From Rhabditoides inermis (lineage: Eukaryota > Nematoda > Chromadorea > Rhabditida > Rhabditidae), in assembly GCA_963966185.1 (NCBI GenBank), contig CAWZYM010000020.1:507501-571500 (forward strand): a DNA stretch of 64,000 nt, in the 5' to 3' direction. Positions within the stretch are counted from its first letter, which is position 1; the number at the start of each line of letters is the position of its first letter. The notes under the pieces were generated by a model that saw only the letters and a list, made by a program, of their open reading frames with translations, searched no databases and was not told the origin of the DNA. This document shows, in pieces, positions 9,754-21,810 of the stretch. The position numbers were made by a program, and so were the translations under genes.

Positions 9754-10365
9754 CTCTCCCCTCTCTCTCTGTCTGTCTTTCTCTCTTTCTCTCTCTCTCC
9801 CTCTCTCCCCCCCCTCTCTCTCCCTCCCATACCTTCTCGAACTGTCCCTTCATATCCTTCTCGACCTGTGCGGCCTCCAGCTTCGCCTTCTCCTTCCCGC
9901 TCATCGACATGGCTCCTCCGTCCATCTGCATTCCTCCCGCCTCCAAAGCCAGAGCCTACAATCACAATCACATCTTCACCACGACTAAAAACCTGAGTGG
10001 TCTCGTCTCGACTTCTGAACCGGACGGCTGACCGTAACAAAACATTGTCATCGAAGAGTAACTCTCAAAGTGTCCGCCCCCACCTTCTCCTTTCCAACCG
10101 CGCACTCGACTGCACTCATTCCATTCTTCCTCTCGCGACTCTGCTGCAGCTCGCGGATAGCCTCCAGCTTCGAACTGCCTGAAATCATCTCTCTCTCCTT
10201 CCACCCCCTTTCTCTTTCTCTTTCACCCTTCCCTCCCCCTTCCACACCCTTCTCTTTCTCTCCCTCCCTCTCTCTCCACTCACTCATATCCTCTTCCTCG
10301 TCGTTCTCCTCCATTTTGCGCCGCGTCTGAACTTTGCTCTTCTTGGGCTTGATGAAAAGAGACAT
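9056..10365 (-). CDS. C9orf78: C9orf78 / TLS1 (Hep59) spliceosome-associated protein
   Basis: ATG at 10363-10365 lies immediately after an acceptor-like ATATTCAG, and the stop is at 9056-9058. The most telling block is SELLSNQMLAGIPEVDLGI followed by INNILSTEAKKKELLDKAM, the diagnostic core of the C9orf78/TLS1 family. The N-terminal half has LEAIRELQQSRERKNGMSAV, matching the family's LEE-Rxx-RxRxNGVSAV region, and a middle segment (DEHEELRKYIEAGLSG) fits the family's MKYIE helix. Members are nuclear, bind the splicing helicase BRR2 and influence splice-site choice and heterochromatin. Oddity: human C9orf78 continues well past the core, whereas this frame ends soon after with ALIPKRFRHD. An Arg-rich tract derived from a GA repeat may be retained or spliced out near 9720-9840. 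Confidence 0.8.
9721..9830. repeat. CT/TC microsatellite within C9orf78 intron
   Basis: Pyrimidine-only tract on the + strand. On the gene's strand it is GA and begins about 4 nt after the donor (AAG|GTATGGGAGGGAG). Confidence 0.85.
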
Positions 10366-10755
10366 CTGAATATACAATTCAATCAACACAACACGAAACC
10401 ATAAAAAAACAGCAAGCACATAATGTAGGAATATGTAGAGATAACCTTTCGGCTGAACAATCGATCAATACATCTGGTTGAAAATTGCACTTCAAAATGA
10501 AAACCGTTTATTTTGGTACAAGCTTAAAAACACAATCAGAACGAATAAAATTTATTCAAGACACAAACAATTTACAAGTAGCATGATGAGAACACGCGAT
10601 CTAGTTCTACCACAGCACGAACCTTCTCTCTGATATGCAAACAGATGAAACCATATAGAATCTCTAGAATGTACACTCTCCTAAACGAAACGGTGCGTAT
10701 TGCAAAGAATGATTATGCATTGTGTAGATCAATGTATGTTTGTGTAGGTGGGAAT

Positions 10756-11095
10756 CTAGAAGCGAGTGCTCTTGCCTGCTGCTCCATCGGCCGCCATGCC
10801 GCGCCACTCTATCATCGCTCGCAGCAGAGCGCACTCCCGCCGCAGCTCGCCCACCTCTCCCACCAGTCGACTCCTCCTCTCCTCCTCCCTCCCGCACAGC
10901 TCCCGCCATCTCCACTCATCCTCCTCCTCCTCCTCCTCCTCCCCTTTCTCCACTCGCACTCTGTCTCCCAGCAGCCAGCACAGTCTGGCGATGCTCCTCT
11001 CCTCCTCGGCACAGTCTTCCCGCAGACGAGCCGCCACCGCCATCAGCTGCTTCTCCTCGCACAGCTGATCCGTCGGACAGCTGAAAGAACCACCC

Positions 11096-11151
<56 letters not shown>

Positions 11152-11763
11152 CTCCCTCTCTCCATTCCCCTCTCACCTGGGCTCCCCGTTCTGCAGTGGT
11201 GTGGGTTCGACAGCGTGTTTGGTCCGTCTCCTCAGCTGAGTGAGTGCTGTCTGCACCCTCCACGCCTTCTCTTCCAGCTTGTCGGCAGACGCCGCATGCC
11301 CGCAGTCACGCAGAATAGACGCCTACAACACCATAGTGTATCCAAACTACAACAGTGCATAGTCTCGATCCCCATACGTACCCCGCCCGGGTATCCCGTC
11401 CAGACCGTCTCACCCCCACAAATCACCCCTCAAATCATATCACATCATGTCATAACAAATCGTTTCGCGGATCGCCCTGCTCCCTCCTCCACTTCCACAC
11501 TCTCTCATCGCATGAATCACTAATTGACCCGATCACTGGGGTGTATCGGTAGACTGTACTAACATATCTGATGAGAAGAGTGAGAGATAAGGAAAAAGAG
11601 GAGGATAAAGAGGAGGAGGAGAGAGGGAGAGAGGGAGAAGGTTCGCACCTGTATGTGTATCTGGTCGAGTAGTCTCTGCTGCTTGTCCGCCTCCCTTCCG
11701 ATCAACTCCACATCATCGCACTGCCACGCTTCGCATTCCAGCGGAGACCGAGGGGACACATAC
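10756..11763 (-). CDS. Coiled-coil protein of unknown family (5' end unresolved)
   Basis: Three minus-strand blocks join in phase: about 11650-11763 (SPLECEAWQCDDVELIGREA...), about 11168-11322 (ASILRDCGHAASADKLEEKA...) and 10756-11084, ending in TAG at 10756-10758. The last block is a long charged helix with a seven-Glu run and heptad-like Leu/Ile/Val spacing (CAEEERSIARLCWLLGDRV, RLVGEVGELRRECALLRAM). The first exon opens behind an acceptor (ATTTTAG) without an in-frame ATG, so a short upstream exon is missing. No specific family recognised. The gene lies tandem to C9orf78, with about 390 nt between them. Confidence 0.55.
11100..11162. repeat. (CT)n microsatellite in an intron
   Basis: Pure CT for about 50 nt, in an intron of the minus-strand coiled-coil gene. 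Confidence 0.9.
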
Positions 11764-12051
11764 CTAAAATCGTTCAGATATCAATTCAGAGATGTCAAAC
11801 TTCGTTCAGATCTAAATTCAACGTGTACGTGATCAATTTTCCCTACCATCATGTAAGTGAAAGTTGACTAAAACAAGTGCTAACAAACTCTCTTCCACCT
11901 ACAGAGGTGACATCCTTCCAGTCTTCCTAGCCCCGCCCCCATTCCGATCCCCCTCTCTCTCCTTCTCTCGCGTGTGCATTCGAATATCGACCGGTGGCGG
12001 CTGACCCGTAGACAGACTATCAATCGCTCCATCTCCCCTTGCCTACTCAGC

Positions 12052-15000
12052 ATGCGGCCGTTGTTGCTGCTCCTTCTGCCCCTCCTCTGCCACGCGGCCA
12101 TTCCCGGATGCGCCGATCTGGAGGCTCTCGAGAGCGAGAGTGAAATCGCCGCCGATGCCCTCGACAACCTCCTGCTCTGCTTCTGCCGCGATGGAGACAC
12201 CGTTAGTCTTCAATACTAATTCTTTATCACGTCTTTCCATTCCATCCATTTCCGTAACAAAACATCCACCAACTACATCCAGGTGAGCATCAACTGCCTG
12301 TACGGCTCCTCCATCGAGCACCTCAAGAAGGCGTCCAGCGCCGTCAAGGCTGTCGGCAAGACCGTCTCCCAAGTAAGTTCTCCTCCGTCTCCTCGCAATC
12401 GCACACCGTTCCCTCTAATCTCTCCGCCTTCTTGCGTGATTCGTCTGTTGAACCGGTCGGATAGCCTCCAGCATTTTTCCATCCGCGCAATCGCGGGAGA
12501 TTACAAAACCACTAGCTAGCGGCTATTGAACGTGGTTATAGGAATGTACGAGTACATCCGTTTTTCAGCTGTCCATCCAACACATCGAGTTCCCGAAGGA
12601 GGGCCTGGAGGAGGGACTCTTCTCCACTCTCACGCCGGGACTCGAGTCGCTCGAGATCCGCGAGTGCGCCACTGCCGATCCCCTCGATGTCAGCCCAGCT
12701 ATCAAGGGACTCGAGCCGACACTCAGGTAGTGAAGAAAGAGTAATAATCAGAAAGAGAGAACACGTACGACAAAATCATAACGTAACCACTAGTAACCAC
12801 ATAGATACTAGAAACAGTGTCCTGTTTCGACCCATTAACCTGCAGACAGGAAATGAGCACGTATTAAAAGTAAAATAACGCTACCTTACACGGTAGATTC
12901 ACACCATGGTGGGTCCAAGGCTAACTAGCTCGTCAGTACAGGACCATGGTGTTACACGTAATTATCACATATCCGGAGGAATAAGAATATCACAGAAATG
13001 TATCAGAGAGTGACAGACAGACAGACAGACAAAAAATTGCGGAAAACACGAAAGTAAAATTCAAAACTGGTAAATAATGTTTGTAATTTCGCGACTATTT
13101 TCTCTTTTAAACATGTTCAAAATTTTGCGAATCTGCTTATTATGATGAATATACTTCAGCATTATACTTTTGATAACCGTAGACTTATAACCTAGTGAAC
13201 AATAAGTTACATGCAAATTTTCAAGTTTAGTCAATACTACAACTCTGTTAGAACAATTACGGACAATTCTCAAAATCTCTGACTTGAGAGTACCATAGAC
13301 AATCTTACGACTAGTTGTACTCGACTGGTGGATGAATCTATGCACACGGAAAGAATACGCATCAGTTTTATTGTACAAACTACATTGCCACTTGTCGTTT
13401 TCACGACTGATAGACAAGTCAACAAGTTGTTAAAAAACAAGTTGTTGGCGCTTGATAGAGAACCGCTTTAGGAACCTCACTGTTCATGGTTGCAACCTGG
13501 CGGCCATTCCGGCCGGAGTGGCTGGACTGAACCAACTAGAGAACCTCGTTCTCACCGAGAACAAGATTATGGACATTCCCGCTGCCGCGTTTGCCGGAAA
13601 AGACAAGGTAGGCTCAATATATCCATCCATTTCTTTCAATTTTTTACGACTATTATACTGTTCAGCGGCTTTGTCTCTTCGCGCAATTCTCGAGCAGTTC
13701 TTTGCCGATTGTTCCAATTCTCGAAAATCGTCCATGGTTCTTGCGTTGTCTCTGGATATACCCTTGTTGTCCACTAAATCCACTTTTCGCTCATCCATTC
13801 CTCTCTCTCATCCCGACAACGCGCAAATTTCCGAATCCCACTCGCGAAACATCCGTAATCACACTTCATTGATTTCTCGTGTGATATACGATCGGAACAT
13901 TCATGTTCCCAATTTCGGTAGTCGACGGATTACGTATCAGTCATATCTGCGAAATTCACCGAATTCGTCACTAGACGGCATGTGAAGAGTGAAAGAGGTA
14001 CTAAACGCGGCGTTGAAAGGGGAAACAACGCCTGCGGGGTGAGTGAGCCAAGGAGAGAAAGAACCAGATCCATTCCGTCGTTTTCTCACAACGGGGGAAG
14101 CGGCTGCTGACTCACACAGCCACTGTCTAAATAGGTCGTTAGCCAAGGGCGACTAACGCATGCAAATCTCCCACACTGCCACCTGTACAGTCAAATACAG
14201 TCATCACTCCGTTTCATCGGACATCACAAAAATAGGCAGGCACGAAAGCGAAACACCAAGTCGCGCACGCCAGACAATTACGCATTGTTGCGTGGCGGAG
14301 CCAAGGATGCACTCGAGTCGAGTGGGATAGGGCCGATTAGACACGAAGAGTGAAAGCGGCATTGACAGTGATGTTGTGTCTTTCAGCTGCGCTACCTGGA
14401 CCTCTCGGCCAACTTCATCGCGCACGCAGAGGGCGGCGCCTTCGCCCAGCTGCCAGCCCTCGAGACACTCGTCATCGGAGACCACAACTATCTCAACGAC
14501 ACTCTGCTCGACGAAATCGCCCGCCTCACCTCCCTACAGGTGAAACTATCTGACCACCTGACCATTCCACCATTTCGCACACTTCTCTCGCTCGCACCCG
14601 GCGAATATAAAAAAACCCAAATACGCATCGCATTTTCGGATTGTGTGAAAAGGAAGGGGGACATGAAATCTCTACGGGATGCACACACATAATTCCCGCA
14701 GCGAGTCTCGGGACAATTTCACTCCACTCGGACACCAATCGCGAAATCGCACGTGCAAGGTGTTTACGCAGAAACAAGACATGACGAGAATAGTACAGAG
14801 TACACACTGTACAAACTGTGGACCTACTTACACAGAGTAGTAATTCCCGGCGACAATAGAATTTGGAAGAGAACACCGAAACTCTAACATCTTACACGAG
14901 GTATATGTATTGTCGGATGACAAAACACATTAGGTGGATTGCAGACGCTGGACATCTCTCGCGCCGACGGAGTGGACGAGCCGCCCATGTCTCTGTGGGA

Positions 15001-16684
15001 CCACCTCGGCAACCTGACCACACTGAAAATCGCCGGGTGCTCGCTCACACAGCTCGAGCCCGGCAGCTTCGCGCCACTCAAAAAGCTCGAGCAGGTGAGT
15101 GTAGAGAAACAGGATACATAAATTGACGATAAGTGACATCCGCATTGCAGCTGGACCTGCGCGTCAATCTGATCGAGAACATCACGGCCTTTTCGTTTGA
15201 CGGGCTCGACTCGCTGAAGCGACTGGCGCTAGCCGGCAACTACATCCGATCAGTGGACAAGGACACGTGGACGGGGCTCAAGCAGCTCGAGGAACTCGAT
15301 CTGGGGTGCGGGCCCGGGCAACCACATCATGTCATCATGGTCACAATCACAATGCATTCCACCATTTCAGATGGAACGAGCTCAAGCAGCTTCCCGCCGA
15401 CACCTTCTCGGTGATGGGAGAGAGCCTTAAGACGCTCAACCTGCGGCACAATCCCATCCAAGAGGTACGGTCCTTTCAATCACACATTCACATGTCTACA
15501 TTCAGTTCGTGGCCTCTACCGGGCTGGGCAACCTGACCAAGCTCATCATCTCCGAGTGTTCGCTCAAGAAGCTGGGCAGCATGAGTCTGGCGGACATGGA
15601 GTCTCTCGAGGAGCTCGACGCCTCGTCGTGCAACATCTCCTCCGTCCACCCGTCCACATTCGAGTCGCAGAAGGAGTCGCTGCGGGTGCTGCACCTCCAG
15701 CACAACCAGCTCACCAACCTCGACTCTTCCATTCCCTCGTCGCTAGCCAAGCTGGAGGAGATCGACATCTCGCACAACCCGTTCCGCTGCGACGACCAGC
15801 TCGCCAAGCGTGCGTTGATCGATGCCGATTCTAAACCTCAATCTGCATTGCAGTGATCACTTCGGTAGACGAGAAGTACAAATGGGCGGCCGAGTCTTCG
15901 CACGACTTCCTCCTCAAGAACAGCAACGACACGACCTGCGCCCGGCCGTGGAAGCTCAGGTGAGACACATGCTCGCTCCACGCCCAAGAGAACAGTTGGA
16001 TGACACGCATGGTTGCAGGGGCGAGGCGGTTCTGTCGCTGCAGGCGGACTCGCTGGAGCAGTACGACGAGGCGGCCGACACCACCACGGCGCCCCCTTCC
16101 ACCACCACCACCGAGGAGCCCGAAGAGGCAACCACGCCCATCGTGCTGGTGAGAGAGGATGTATCTCGAACATAGTACCGCAGACGGGTCGTTCTGTGAC
16201 CAAGAATTCCTGGACAGTAGTGAATCTCTTTCTTTGCAGCCCGACATTCTCGTTGGCGCCGAGGACAAGAACAACTCGCTGCTCGCCAGCGTGATCCGAC
16301 CCACCGACAAGAAGGTCTACGACCTGATCGAAGCCAGCAAGACGGTACGCAGTCTTGTATGTTGAAAATGATTTTGGAATTGTGTGCTTTGAGGAGTCCG
16401 AGTCGCAGTCCTCCTCCTCCGCCATGCCCATCACACTCGGAGTGCTCGCACTCGTATCCGTCATCGCAGTCGCCCTCGCGGCCATGTTCATGAAGGCGAG
16501 TCACAACTTCTTATTAGTTCATCTTCATCTTCTTGTCATATTCATATTTTCAAGGACGACGCCTGTTTTTCAGAAGAAGCGTAACGCGGCCGCCATCTCC
16601 GACTCGACGAAGAAGGACCCGAAGGCAATGTACGCGGGGCGGGCAGAGGACGGAATGGTGGAGATACAGCTGGACAACAAGTAG
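12052..16684 (+). CDS. Transmembrane extracellular leucine-rich-repeat protein (PAN-1/LRON-like)
   Basis: ATG follows an acceptor-like CTACTCAG. A signal peptide (MRPLLLLLLPLLCHAAIPGC) leads into a Cys-rich cap (NLLLCFCRDG, INCLYGSS). At least ten LRRs follow, with LxxLxLxxNxI spacing (LENLVLTENKIMDIPAAAF, LKRLALAGNYIRSVD, LRVLHLQHNQLTNLDSS), then an LRR C-cap (ISHNPFRCDDQLAK), a Thr/Pro/Glu mucin-like stalk (TTTAPPSTTTTEEPEE), one membrane helix (about 16421-16494, ITLGVLALVSVIAVALAAMF) and a short basic tail ending at TAG 16682-16684. This is the layout of nematode eLRR membrane proteins such as PAN-1 that act in apical matrix and moulting; the exact orthologue is not determined. Several exons equal single repeats and are phase 0. 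Two long introns (12728-13471, 13607-14384) carry extra DNA. Confidence 0.85.
13013..13031. repeat. (GACA)n tetranucleotide repeat
   Basis: Short GACA array in the intron beside the retroelement-like fragment. Confidence 0.85.
13061..13417 (-). pseudogene. Retroelement-like fragment inside an LRR-gene intron
   Basis: A 118-residue minus-strand frame in AT-rich DNA unlike its GC-richer neighbours. The segment HRFIHQSSTTSRKIVYGTL, followed by LRIVRNCSN and a later LGYKS, resembles the conserved region after the palm of reverse transcriptases in Penelope-like and some DIRS-like elements (pattern: His/Ser, Lys/Arg-x-Ile-x-Tyr-Gly, then Arg-Ile-Cys-like). No catalytic domain or terminal repeat was found, so it is a remnant at best. 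The family call is tentative; it could also be another mobile-element protein. Confidence 0.4.
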
Positions 16685-16845
16685 ACACAGGCCGCCTGCC
16701 TCGCTCCATTCCCTCCCCACACTGCTCAATCCACACGGCATCACGTGTTCACTGCGTCCACTCCACTCATGGGTATTCCCTGCACTTGCCCCAGCACATT
16801 TGTCCCACATGATCTGATCGCTAATAACCCACAGAGGATGAAAAT

Positions 16846-16851
16846 AATAAA
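16846..16851 (+). terminator. Polyadenylation signal AATAAA for the LRR gene
   Basis: AATAAA 162 nt after the LRR stop codon and only 20 nt before the stop of the convergent RhoGAP gene, so the two 3' ends are expected to overlap. Confidence 0.6.
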
Positions 16852-16870
16852 CATCTCAAAACTATCAAAC

Positions 16871-18204
16871 TCACGGTTTGATGTCAATGTCATCGAAGAG
16901 ATACGTGGCGCCTGGCTGGCGGCCGTATCTGCCACTCGCATTGGCAATCAGCAGACACACCAGCTTGCGACTCATCTCCAGCACTGTCTGCAGAAGCAGA
17001 CCCAGCGCCGGCACGCCCATCTTGTTCGAGTGCTCCTGGAGAGGGAGAGGGTGGTGGAGAGAGAGGGGGAGGGAGGGAGAGGGAGGGAGGGAGAGAGAGA
17101 GAGAGGGAGGGAGGGAGAGAGAGAGAGAGACTCACATGCGCGACGACATTCTGCGCGTGTAGGAATACGTAGGCGACGAGGTACCGAGTGGAGCGGGGCA
17201 CTCTCTGCAGGAGGTCCGCGGCGCGGGCAGTCGCCCCGCACCCGCACACTCCCTTCCAGTCGCACTCACACCGCTCCGCCAGGGCTTCGAAGTCGGGCGG
17301 CAGCAGGGCCTCCGGAAGTTGGCGAAGGTACCTAAAACACGTATAGTAAATTCGAAAATGAGTCCTACTCTTTCCACAAGAGACATTAGGGTGGTGAGAC
17401 AAAGATCAGAACCTGTTATATGACGTTTTCAATTTGACAAAATATTGCGCGGGTACCCAACCCGCGGACGGCTACTTGCTATGTATTATACCAGTCACAT
17501 AGGCAGTAAAGCACAACTGCACCGCGTACCTCTTGAGCAGTCCGGCCGCCTCGTGTGGATCCTGGAAGTGGATAGTCCTCTCCGGGCCGCACAGCTCGAG
17601 TCGGCCGCACGCGTTCGCCTCCCTCTCCACCTCGTCCAGACGGGACTTCGGAGACGACACTCGGTAGATGCCCTCCGCGTCCAGACCTCAACGCAACACA
17701 TATTCGTGAATCATGGAATAAGACATTCAGGAACACTCGATAATATGAACCAAAATGACTCAACGAGTGAGTGATTGCGAAATAGGTGACATCTTACCGT
17801 GTGCCTCGACATAGTCGAGTGCTTGTCGGAAGGCAGCGGGGAGGGGCACTCCGTCCAGGGAGGGGTCTGCGCGGATCGACGTCTCCAGGGGAACGCCCAG
17901 CACGGGTCGAAGCGGCATCTGGACATCAACAATGTCACTGCATGGATACGCAAGGGCGCACCTCTGGCTGGCTGTCGCACTCGCCCTCCTCCTTGTCCGC
18001 GCTCTCCAGTCGCCGCCACGCTCCCATGATCTTCTTCGTAGAGCGGCGCGTCACGCTGAACCACACTCGTCTTCCCCCCCCCCCCTCTCTCTCTCTCCCC
18101 CTCACATGCTGAGCGAGTGTCGCTTCTTCTTCTCCTTCTCCTCCCCCATCCCTCCTCCCTCCGCAGCTGCCGCGCTGCTGCCTGCTCGCAAACGCGGAAT
18201 CCTT
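16871..18204 (-). CDS. RALBP1: RalBP1-like RhoGAP protein (C-terminally short)
   Basis: Minus-strand exons give a GTPase-activating protein for Rho-family GTPases. A basic region (VTRRSTKKIMGAWRRLES) precedes MPLRPVLGVPLETS and the RhoGAP domain: GVPLPAAFRQALDYVEAHG, then EGIYRVSSPKSRLDEVE (the Arg of GIYRVS is the catalytic finger), YLRQLPEALLPP, and VAYVFLHAQNVVAH with the NKMGV block. The preceding FGVPL-type motif and domain order point to RalBP1/RLIP76. The stop (TGA, 16871-16873) comes 26 residues after the GAP core; the Ral-binding coiled coil that follows the GAP domain in known RalBP1 proteins is not present here. The TGA overlaps a possible donor (CC|GTGAGT), but there is little room before the convergent LRR gene. 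N-terminal start is uncertain: ATG at 18147-18149 is one candidate. Confidence 0.75.
17041..17133. repeat. GA / GGGA tract in RhoGAP intron
   Basis: On the gene's strand it is a CT tract that starts immediately after a GTGAGT donor. Confidence 0.9.
17399..17482 (-). mobile_element. SINE-like element, truncated copy 2
   Basis: Shares ordered strings with the element at 420-560 (AAAGATCAGAA, TTTCAATTTGACAAAATATT against TTTCATTTTGACAAAACTTT, CCCGCGGA). The A-box head is missing and the B box is eroded. It lies in an intron of the RhoGAP gene. Confidence 0.45.
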
Positions 18205-18581
18205 CTACAAATAGTGTATTGCCAAACTGATGTTACGAAATCACAAACAAATCCACCACAGATATTGCAAGGCGCTCGACAACCTCTCATCCAAGTTGAA
18301 TGATCCAACAAAACCACAGAAACATGGCGCATATAGATTTATCACAAGTGAGCGTCTTATTTACAAGTCAATACAATAACAAAATACTCATACAGATGGA
18401 TCGTACAGATTCTCGAGTCGACTCGTCAATTATACTGTCAGATAAGCAAAGTGTGTTGCAATAGGAGGAGACTGGAATAGAAGGGAAGGGATGGAGCGGG
18501 AGTGAGCGGGAGACGACAAACACTAGGTTGACAGCCGCCACAGGCAACGCTCACAAGGAGACCATCCAGTTATCGATCCCT

Positions 18582-19477
18582 TCACCGAGCGTACTTCTCC
18601 ATCAAGGCCAGTGCCTTGCGCAGGTTGTCCACAACAGACGGCGTATCCTGACAAATCCAATCAATCAATCAATAGATAAAACTACGCGTACCTCGTAGTC
18701 GATGGCAGACATGGCGTACTTGGCGAGCTTCCTCGCCTCGGCAAACTCGTCCGCCGTCGGCTTCGAGCCCGACGCGCTCGGATAGGTGGGCGGGGCCTGC
18801 GGGGGCGGGGCCTGCGCGGGACGCGGCGGCGGAGGAGCGTACGACTGCGCCGGCACCGAGGGCGGGATCGAAGGCGCCGAGACTGGAGACAGTGGATGGT
18901 ACAAAAATGGAGGTACTACTCAAAACTCACAATCATAGTTGTTCTCGTGGACGCCTCCGCCAGAGGGCACCGACGGGAGGTTGAAGCCGTATACTCCTGC
19001 TCCCCCTGCTCCTCCCGCTCCGCCAGCTCCACCAGAGGACGCTACATCGTATCCGAACGAGCTGCCATTGTCCGAGGCGGGAGGCGGGGCTGCCGGCTGC
19101 GAGAAGGAGGAAGAGGAGGAGCTGCCCGTCTCGAACGGGTTCAGCGGGTCTTCCTCTGAAAACATGCACACTCAGATTATCAGATATTCACAACTCGTTT
19201 TATTAGTACTTTCGAATAGGTTTCCGCAAAATCAGTGCACAGTACCTGAACGCTGAACGGTCACCCGAATTCCAAATACAATCAATAAATCAAATCGATA
19301 ATGACTCCGCACCCTTGGGCTGGCTGGGCACGTATGGCGTGCCGGTGCGGAGGCACGAGAAGATCTGCGTGCTCTTCCACTTGGCGTACTTCTTCGTAGC
19401 AGCAGTGTGCTCGTCCACCTTCAAAACACACATCAATCTATCCCTATGCCTATACATATCACAACCAGGCTTACAAA

Positions 19478-19523
<46 letters not shown>

Positions 19524-20220
19524 AAGAGAGAGATAGGGAGAAGCGCGTACCTCTCCGAACAGGCTGACGATGTCGAGGCAGTGCCCGGCCGTGTAGAAGG
19601 CGTGCACGACGCTCTTGTCCACCGCCCCCGTCTTCTCCTTCTCATCCGCGTACGCGAACAGCTTCATCGCAAAGTCCTCGATGTGTGCCTGCGCCACCAC
19701 CTGTGCAATTTTTATTTATTGATTTCGAATCAACTCAATACTCTATCTTCTCAACACAACGCTGAGAATCAATAAACGAAAATGAACACACAATCAATCA
19801 ATCAATACGCACCTCATTGGTGATGGCGTCGTTTCCGGCGAGCTGCTTCTTGATCAGCTCCAGCGTGCCGAGCAGACCTGAGCAGGGAGTGATTGATGGC
19901 GAATCGAGTCGCTGTCTCACCAGTGAGGAATTGAAGGGCGTCGGGCGACTGACGGTCGATCGCCATTCCAGACTGCACCGCGTAGAACAGACCTGCAAAC
20001 ACACTTTCGAGTTCCTTTCCACCGCAATTCTTTCAATAACAAATAACAACAATAACAAATTGTATTGAATTGAGGATATCTTTCGGGTACAGTCCGATTC
20101 ATCAAACCCCTAATCCGACTGACACCAGTAGTAGATGACGGGATCCCTCTTGGCCTGCTCGTTGGCGATCTTCACATAGTGCGCGATCGCCTTGAGAGTC
20201 GGAGGAACCACACCAGACAT
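18582..20220 (-). CDS. VTA1: VTA1 / LIP5, cofactor of the VPS4 ATPase
   Basis: ATG at 20218-20220, TGA at 18582-18584. The N-terminal MIT-like domain is clear: PPTLKAIAHYVKIANEQ, then RDPVIYYWCLFYAVQSGM and KLFAYADEKEKTGAVDKS, continuing to FYTAGHCLDIVSLFGE and KKYAKWKSTQIFSCL. A Pro/Gly/Ala-rich linker follows (GGAGGAGGAGGAGVYGFN, many PPPR/APPP). The C-terminal VTA1 domain that binds VPS4 ends the protein (EARKLAKYAMSAIDYED, NLRKALALMEKYAR). VTA1 binds ESCRT-III subunits through the N-terminal domain and stimulates VPS4 to recycle ESCRT-III at endosomes. All landmarks are present, so the protein should be functional. A (GA)n tract sits in the intron after the FGE exon. Confidence 0.93.
19483..19520. 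repeat. (GA)n microsatellite in VTA1 intron
   Basis: Pure GA on the + strand, CT on the gene's strand, starting within about 25 nt of the donor. Confidence 0.9.
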
Positions 20221-20916
20221 CTACAAGCAAGCCATCGATCAATAACAACCATCATTATCACGTAACAGCTGAGAACAACGAATCAAAAGTAAGCGTTGAG
20301 TGGATCGACAGTGAGTGAAGAATGACACATCATCGGATATACCTGTACCCAGAATCGAGAAAGAATTACAATCACTCCTAACCAGATGATTCATACCGGG
20401 AACAGGTGGACACGCGAGAGTCCGAGAGAGCGCAGACGCAGAGAATGTGAATAGAGTGCAAAGACGAGAGACACATACGAAAGACACACAATTTCAAAAC
20501 ACTCCCCCAGCGAGAGGCGACAGATAACGCTTTCGCGTGGCGAAATTTAACGCACATCACATAAAACTTTACAAACTCGTACAACACTTCATAAATAGTT
20601 TATGGTATATATTTCATCAACCAAATACCTCTAAAAAGGACGCATCCTCTCCACATAAAATCTCCCCGCATAATTAGTATAACATGCTATACAAAACAAA
20701 TAAAATGTTATTAAAACTCTCCACGTTTCTCAAGTTCGAACTCTATTGAATTCTATACATATCACAATTGCAGTCAGGCTAGTGTAGTCGAAACATCTGT
20801 ATCACATTGGAGAAACAGAGAGAATGAAGCTAATCACACAATATCCACAATCATAGAAGCAATCCGATCGACAAAAGTGGATCGATCGAGAGAGACCACA
20901 CCCACCCCTCCTCCTC

Positions 20917-21100
20917 TCACTTGCCCTCCATGCCTCCCGCCCCTCCACTGTGACCATCCAGGTGAGCCTCCGGAGTGTACGTCAGCACTATGAAGAACAC
21001 CCACAAGTGAAGCACCACAAAGTAGCCGAGGAGGAACAGACGCGCCGTCGGGTGCACCCTGAACGCATCCATCTCCACTCTCTTTCTTTCTTTCTCTCTC

Positions 21101-21135
<35 letters not shown>

Positions 21136-21315
21136 CCTCCCTCCCTCCCTCCCTCCCCTCTGCCCACCTCAGCATGTGAATGGCGCGTAGGACGATGCTA
21201 TCGGCGACTCCGACGGCGCGGCGGGCGGTGCGATGCTCGACACGGAACACGGGAGTGGCAGGCTGATCCATCGACACGGCAGTCTCGCGGGGAGACGACT
21301 TCTGCAAGGGGAGTG

Positions 21316-21373
<58 letters not shown>

Positions 21374-21779
21374 AGAGAGGGGGAGTATGGCGTACCTGCA
21401 TGCGCTCGAGCCGCAGCGCGAGCATCTGCTTCTCCCGGATCGCGTCCTCGAGCTCGGCTTGCTTCTCCGCCAGCCGCGCGCCCCACTCCATACTGCCCGC
21501 GCCCACCTCAAACAGTATCGATGTAACATAAGCTCATGCTCATTCTCAATCCCAATCTACTTCATGACACAACCACCCACTCACCTCGTCCCTCCTCCTC
21601 TCCATCCTGCTCTGCTCCACCTGCCTCCTCCACTCCGCCTCCCGCTCCTCCAGCTTCTTCGCGTGCCCGTCCGCCTGCCGACGCAGCTCCTCCCGCACAA
21701 ACTCACTCTCGATCCTCAAAACAAATGGTGTGGTAACACACAATGGAACTCTTTCTCTCTCCCTCTCTCCCTCCCCCCT

Positions 21780-21810
<31 letters not shown>

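Noticed and set aside
10645..11523. 292-residue plus-strand frame
   Set aside because: Antisense of the coiled-coil gene's exons plus a CT tract; His/Pro/Ser-rich shadow.
16871..16880. RhoGAP stop codon read as a donor (CC|GTGAGT)
   Set aside because: No downstream acceptor with a plausible coding exon before the convergent LRR gene, so I kept the stop but flagged the possibility.
21169..21529. Ser/Leu frames between golgin-84 exons
   Set aside because: Read-through of a golgin-84 exon into the GA/CT intron tract.
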